Shown here in pieces: positions 7,838 to 10,380 of a DNA stretch of 10,380 nt (positions are counted from its first letter, which is position 1; each line of letters begins with the position of its first letter). The stretch comes from QHWK01 sp035315685 (GTDB lineage: Bacteria; Acidobacteriota; Vicinamibacteria; Vicinamibacterales; CAVVIG01): positions 1 to 10,380 of the forward strand of contig DATFXR010000547.1 in assembly GCA_035315685.1 (NCBI GenBank), given 5' to 3'. The translations under genes and the position numbers were made by a program. The notes below the pieces were generated by a model. That model searched no databases and was not told the DNA's origin. It saw nothing but the letters and a program-made list of their open reading frames with translations.

Positions 7838-8082
7838 TCAACTCGTGCCACGTTCCCGATCGAACACGATCACCTGGTCGAACGCCTTGCCTGCCGCGTC
7901 AATATCCTCGACCGTGGCCGTGAGCGTATGCCCGTCATCTGACAAGGCGTACGTCGCCCTGCCCATCGGACGTTGTCTTTGCTGGCCGTCGTTTCGAGCA
8001 CACGTGTGCCGACCCACATCGTTACGGCGACCACGCAGGGGGCTCGAGGCGAGACGGCGTGTTCGACTCCGTCCGCCTGCAA
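7838..8082 (-). pseudogene. Frameshifted C-terminal remnant of a small secreted-type protein
   Basis: Two minus-strand frames together read like the end of one protein. From about 8079 one frame gives ADGVEHAVSPRAP, then VTMWVGTRVLETTASKDNV; near 7964-7972 the reading moves to the next frame, giving MGRATYALSDDGHTLTATVE, then AAGKAFDQVIVFDRERG and TGA at 7838-7840. The pattern (DGxxHxV, later KD.. GRATY.LS.DG.TLT.T..D..GKaf..V.VFDR) resembles the C-terminal half of a small periplasmic lipocalin-like family I associate with Acidobacteria; the family name is uncertain. No start codon or N-terminal half is recognisable upstream: the first frame meets a stop at 8092-8094. I infer a truncated and frameshifted remnant. 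A coincidental pair of open frames is the alternative. Confidence 0.42.
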
Positions 8083-8187
8083 GAAGCCCGGCTACCGAGC
8101 CACGACTGAACTTTCGCGTGGCTTGCCAACCGTCTGACGCGACCGGTGGCCAAGCCGCGCGGATCGAGCTGCGCGTCGCGCCGCGCA

Positions 8188-8343
8188 CTAGTCGGGAATC
8201 GGTAGCGGATCGCCGGGCTTTCGCGGCGGCTGTTCGGGTCGTGCCTGGCCCTTTTCCTGGTCGCCAGGCCGCGGCTGCGGCTTGTCTGGTGTCTTCGCGC
8301 CCTCGTTCTCGGCCTGCTGGCGGACTCGGTCTTCCTTCCGCAT
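8188..8343 (-). CDS. Small proline- and charge-rich hypothetical protein (51 aa)
   Basis: A 51-residue frame starting MRKEDRVRQQAENEGAKTP and ending PRKPGDPLPIPD with TAG at 8188-8190. It has no hydrophobic segment; it is rich in Pro, Lys/Arg, Glu/Asp and Gln, and probably disordered and cytoplasmic. The strongest evidence for expression is an AGGAG box five bases before the ATG at 8343, one of the best ribosome-binding sites in the window. Small hydrophilic proteins with a PLP-type C-terminus of this kind occur in many soil bacteria, but I do not recognise a named family. It follows the SPW gene on the same strand after 101 bases containing a hairpin, so it may be expressed separately. Function unknown. 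Confidence 0.65.
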   Translation of the reverse strand: MRKEDRVRQQAENEGAKTPDKPQPRPGDQEKGQARPEQPPRKPGDPLPIPD

Positions 8344-8348
8344 ATGTA

Positions 8349-8353
8349 CTCCT
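8349..8353 (-). promoter_or_regulatory. Ribosome-binding site of the 51-aa protein
   Basis: AGGAG on the minus strand, five bases from the ATG at 8343. It decides both that this short frame is a gene and where it starts. Confidence 0.7.
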
Positions 8354-8378
8354 GTGTTGTCGCGAAAGCCAACTCTAC

Positions 8379-8394
8379 GGAGTCGCCGGACTCC
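8379..8394 (-). terminator. Hairpin between the SPW gene and the small protein gene
   Basis: A perfect 6-bp stem (ggagtc / gactcc) with a four-base loop, 51 bases beyond the SPW stop codon and 36 bases before the next start. There is no T-run. A weak terminator or a leader structure of the small gene are both possible. Confidence 0.35.
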
Positions 8395-8444
8395 CTCGTA
8401 TCTGGTGGCAAGCGAGCTACCTGACGGACGTCAACGCGAGCGCG

Positions 8445-8786
8445 TCACGCCATCGTCGCCTGCCGGGTCAGCGCGCGCGCGGTGACGAAGGCGACGACGA
8501 TCGTGATCAACCCCATCAGGAGGTCGTTGCCGGTCGAGGCGTGAAGATCGGTGTAGCGGAGCGCGTAGGGTGAAACGATCAACCACAGGCCGCACAGCAC
8601 CTGAAACCAGGCCCAAAACGCCGATGCCGCGGTGACGGCCAGCATCCACGAGAACGTCGCAATCAGCAGGAAGCCCAGCACGACGTCGTTCGCGGCGACG
8701 GTCGCGTGTGCGAAGCCGTTCAGCATGAACGGCGCGATCAGGAGCCAGATACCGACGAGCAGATTGATCCAGGAGACGCGTCTCAT
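8445..8786 (-). CDS. SPW-repeat membrane protein
   Basis: A 113-residue protein with four hydrophobic segments (about 6-23, 35-52, 55-75, 88-106) arranged as two similar halves: WINLLVGIWLLIAPFML near the N-terminus and WFQVLCGLWLIVSPYAL at 60-76. This internal duplication, with an aromatic start, G-W in the middle and a (S/A)P-aromatic end, is the hallmark of the SPW repeat family, small integral membrane proteins of unknown function. The start is fixed by AGGAGGTG five bases before the ATG at 8786; the same frame stays open to 9020 upstream, but that part lacks a start and resembles a different, degraded gene. The C-terminal tail after the last TM is short and basic (ARALTRQ). No dedicated partner genes are apparent. 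Confidence 0.83.
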   Translation of the reverse strand: MRRVSWINLLVGIWLLIAPFMLNGFAHATVAANDVVLGFLLIATFSWMLAVTAASAFWAWFQVLCGLWLIVSPYALRYTDLHASTGNDLLMGLITIVVAFVTARALTRQATMA

Positions 8787-8791
8787 GCGTG

Positions 8792-8799
8792 CACCTCCT
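8792..8799 (-). promoter_or_regulatory. Ribosome-binding site of the SPW gene
   Basis: AGGAGGTG on the minus strand, five bases from the ATG at 8786. This near-perfect Shine-Dalgarno shows that translation starts at 8786 and not in the open frame further upstream. Confidence 0.8.
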
Positions 8800-8811
8800 G
8801 CATGACACCGG

Positions 8812-9020
8812 GTGCAAGAGACGTGCGAATACGCGCTGCGGCAGCTCGTCTTCACCGGCGCGACGTTGCGCCGCTTCACCGCCGGCAGCGCAAGCGTCAG
8901 CTCGAGACCCTGAATCAGCTCTCCAGCGAGGTCGACACGGTTCTGGTTCGAGAGTCGGCGTGCGTCCGCCAAGAGCTGCCTGGCATCCAAGGTCGGCTGG
9001 GATTTTGACGCTCGCGACAA
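8812..9020 (-). pseudogene. Degraded addiction-module antitoxin-like fragment
   Basis: On the minus strand, 8901-8993 encodes TLDARQLLADARRLSNQNR followed by VDLAGELIQGLE. This fits the short helical pattern (LL..A..L....R..LA..LI..L) of the putative addiction-module component family of antitoxins. Past 8900 that frame loses the pattern, while the adjacent frame gives EAAQRRAGEDELPQRVFARL (about 8817-8876), similar to the charged tail of such antitoxins, so a frameshift is inferred. There is no ATG or GTG at the front (only TTG at 9020) and no ribosome-binding site. No RelE/ParE-like toxin is next to it. The fragment happens to be in frame with the downstream SPW gene. A fortuitous open frame is the alternative. 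Confidence 0.4.
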
Positions 9021-9138
9021 CGAATCGTAGGAGAACTCGCGTACGCAAGGCGCGACTCGGTCGTTCCATCCAGAAATGTCAAGAACGAGCGGCGTCTCTT
9101 CGATCGAGAGATGTTGCTGGTAGGCCTTGGAACCTTTC

Positions 9139-9215
9139 TGGCGCGCCCGACTGGACTCGAACCAGTGACCCCCGGCTTAGAAGGCCGGTGCTCTATCCAA
9201 CTGAGCTACGGGCGC
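9139..9215 (-). tRNA. tRNA-Arg (anticodon UCU)
   Basis: The minus strand folds into a standard cloverleaf. It has acceptor arms GCGCCCG / CGGGCGC, D-arm GCTC-AGTTGGATA-GAGC, anticodon stem CCGGC / GCCGG with loop CTTCTAA (anticodon TCT, reading AGA/AGG), a five-base variable loop GGGTC, and T-arm ACTGG-TTCGAGT-CCAGT. The discriminator is G at 9142 and the terminal CCA is encoded (9139-9141). All stems pair without mismatch. It stands alone, with degraded gene fragments on its 3' side. Confidence 0.97.
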
Positions 9216-9233
9216 ACACTGATGACAACTGCT

Positions 9234-9239
9234 AGTGTA
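9234..9239 (-). promoter_or_regulatory. Possible -10 element of the tRNA-Arg gene
   Basis: TACACT on the minus strand lies 18 bases upstream of the mature tRNA 5' end, a plausible distance for a -10 box. No convincing -35 was found at the expected spacing. Confidence 0.25.
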
Positions 9240-10039
9240 GCGGGTCTTTCGGCGATTCCTCGTCTGCCTTGTGGCCATCAGGCCGGGGCTCTGTCGGCGC
9301 CATATTTGCCACGGATGTGCCACGCGCGTCATCAAACCGCCGACTCCTGCCGCGCAATTCAGCGCGCGCAAATGCTCGCGCCGTTCTCCGCTGATCAGAC
9401 TACGGTAGCGTTCGACGGAAATGAAACTCGATCACCTCTTCTCAAGCGCGTTCCAAACCCATGCATTACGTGGGGATCCTTGGCAGGAAAGAGCGGATGA
9501 TCACATGGACGGCTTACAGCAGCGATTAGAAGCCCTCGAGCAGCAGACCGAACAATTGCGTCGGCCGTACTCAAGCCCTGGAAGCGCACACCCGCACGGT
9601 GGAACGGCGGTTACGCTCATGGCGTGGCATCGCCTGCGGGTTGGGTGTGGTCGCTGTGGTCAGCGTGCGTCTACCAATCGTCACGGCGCAAGGCGAGCAA
9701 CGCGCTGCCCGGGAGTCCAACGGGCTCAGGCAACGCGTTGAGAATCTCGAGTCTAAGCTAATGCACATCTCCAGTGGCCCTGATGATGTGACCATCACCG
9801 GAGCGAATCTGCGCATCGTCAACGGCGTAGGCAGCACGGACATCGCGAATGGGGTCGGCAACCTGATCGTGGGGTATGACGAATCACGTCAAGAATTGGA
9901 TGGCTGCTCTGGGTCAACGGCCGGATTTTGCACGGACAGGCGCACAGGCTCGCACGACGTGGTGGTGGGCAGATTCAACAATTTCTCCAGTTTCGGGAGG
10001 TTGGTGATTGGTGAAGTTAACGAGATTAGCGGGAGGTTC

Positions 10040-10237
10040 TCCTCGGTCAGTGGAGGTGGCACGAACACGGCCGTGGGTGATTACTCCTCAGTCAGTGGAG
10101 GTGGCGGAAACGCCGCCTTCGGCAAGAATTCCTCAATCAGCGCGGGCGTCAACAACAGGGCCATCGGGTTTCTCTCCTCAGTCATTGGCGGACTCCGGAA
10201 CGAGGCCTTCGGCTTGGGTTCCACAATGAGCGGGGGG
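10040..10237 (+). repeat. 45-base coding repeats (15-residue SSVSGG units)
   Basis: Four full units start at 10040, 10085, 10130 and 10175, with a partial fifth at 10220-10237. Each encodes a variant of SSVSGGGxNxAxGxx; the conserved DNA core is tcctcagtcagtggaggtgg, best kept in the first two units. The periodicity is in the protein frame, with degenerate third to fifth copies, so this is a protein repeat and not a CRISPR array. Confidence 0.85.
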
Positions 10238-10323
10238 ACGACGTCCACGCAGCGAACGTCGCCGAGCGGCGCGAGACGGCCGCGGTTGCCCGTGTCCGTC
10301 TTGCAAGTCCGCACGTGCAACGG

Positions 10324-10380
10324 TTACTTCAGTTCGATGTACGCCGTATGCAAGCTGCCATCGGCGAGCGCCACCCCGGA
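10324..10380 (-). CDS. Possible C-terminal end of a minus-strand gene
   Basis: From the right edge the minus strand encodes SGVALADGSLHTAYIELK followed by TAA (10324-10326). The alternating polar/hydrophobic pattern and ordinary codon use look like the natural end of a protein, and the plus-strand repeat pattern has already stopped. Only 18 residues are visible, so no family can be named, and the frame may be chance. Confidence 0.33.
   Translation of the reverse strand, partial: SGVALADGSLHTAYIELK

Larger units (their letters stand above)
9505..10380 (+). pseudogene. SSVSGG-repeat surface-type protein, frameshifted, 3' part altered and cut by window edge
   Basis: The ATG at 9505 begins MDGLQQRLEALEQQTEQLR, a coiled coil. 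Near 9563 the coding pattern moves one frame: from about 9566 it reads RTQALEAHTRTVERRLRSW, then a hydrophobic anchor GIACGLGVVAVVSVRLPIV (9626-9682). It continues with a second coiled coil (GLRQRVENLESKLMH), GPDDVTITGANLRIVNG, GNLIVGYDE, a two-cysteine stretch (DGCSGSTAGFC), SHDVVVG..NNFSSFG and four 15-residue SSVSGG repeats. Removing one G from 9563-9564 would join the frames exactly (QLR-R-RTQALEA). The layout (coiled coil, anchor, coiled coil, head-like repeats) recalls trimeric-adhesin heads, and the whole pattern resembles a family I associate with Acidobacteria. After 10237 the frame stays open to the edge, but the sequence no longer looks like this protein. Alternatives: a sequencing error at 9563, an upstream start at 9421, or a shorter protein from GTG 9599. 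Confidence 0.7.

Noticed and set aside
9095..9111. tctct/agaga inverted repeat 28 bases past the tRNA 3' end
   Set aside because: Only a 5-bp stem with a seven-base loop and no T-run; too weak to call a terminator.
8789..9500. Plus and minus frames giving DWTRTSDPRL, TGLEPVTPGL and APVAQLDRAPAF peptides
   Set aside because: These are well-known false proteins produced by translating tRNA genes and their complements; the tRNA-Arg lies at 9139-9215.
10040..10237. Possible CRISPR array from 45-base periodicity
   Set aside because: The whole period is coding and degenerate, with no unique spacers between identical repeats and no cas genes.
10081..10320. 79-codon minus frame over the SSVSGG repeats
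   Set aside because: It is the antisense shadow of the repeats, with a periodic Pro-rich sequence and no ribosome-binding site.

Overview
The window is GC-rich DNA, most likely from an Acidobacteriota genome (Vicinamibacteria-like). This is inferred from two very large duplicated FtsX/MacB-type permeases with no ATPase gene beside them (the ADOP pattern), a short heptamer tandem repeat after a gene, and a repeat protein built on 15-residue SSVSGG units. No taxonomic marker gene is present, so the assignment is inference. High GC leaves long antisense frames open across the real genes, and several of these were discarded.

Left block (1-4922, all minus strand, read right to left): an isoprenylcysteine-methyltransferase-like membrane protein (4440-4922); a small stand-alone nucleotidyltransferase-fold protein (4069-4434) only five bases behind it; an 835-residue ADOP-type permease (1494-4001) after a hairpin; then, beyond another hairpin and a heptamer repeat, a large open frame that leaves the window on the left (1-1253). 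That last gene carries two peptidoglycan-binding-like repeats and a zincin metallopeptidase domain with an HEATH motif.

Middle block: a 350-base divergent intergenic region (4923-5272) with no convincing gene, then a second ADOP-type permease (817 residues, 5273-7726, plus strand) with a clear Shine-Dalgarno. No ATP-binding subunit is seen for either permease.

Right block (7727-10380): small genes and broken genes on the minus strand. These are a frameshifted C-terminal remnant of a small secreted-type protein (7838-8082), a 51-residue proline/charge-rich small protein with a strong ribosome-binding site (8188-8343), an SPW-repeat membrane protein (8445-8786) and a degraded antitoxin-like fragment (8812-9020). 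They are followed by one tRNA-Arg(UCU) gene with its CCA encoded (9139-9215). After an apparently empty 9216-9504, a plus-strand SSVSGG-repeat protein gene begins. It is interrupted by an apparent one-base frameshift near 9563 and loses its repeat pattern at a run of six G at 10232-10237. The last bases may hold the 3' end of another minus-strand gene.

Functionally the window is dominated by envelope proteins: two permeases, a membrane methyltransferase-like protein, an SPW protein, a peptidoglycan-binding metallopeptidase and a surface-type repeat protein. The decayed genes clustered around the tRNA suggest turnover there, but no integrase, transposase, CRISPR array or attachment-site duplication was seen.
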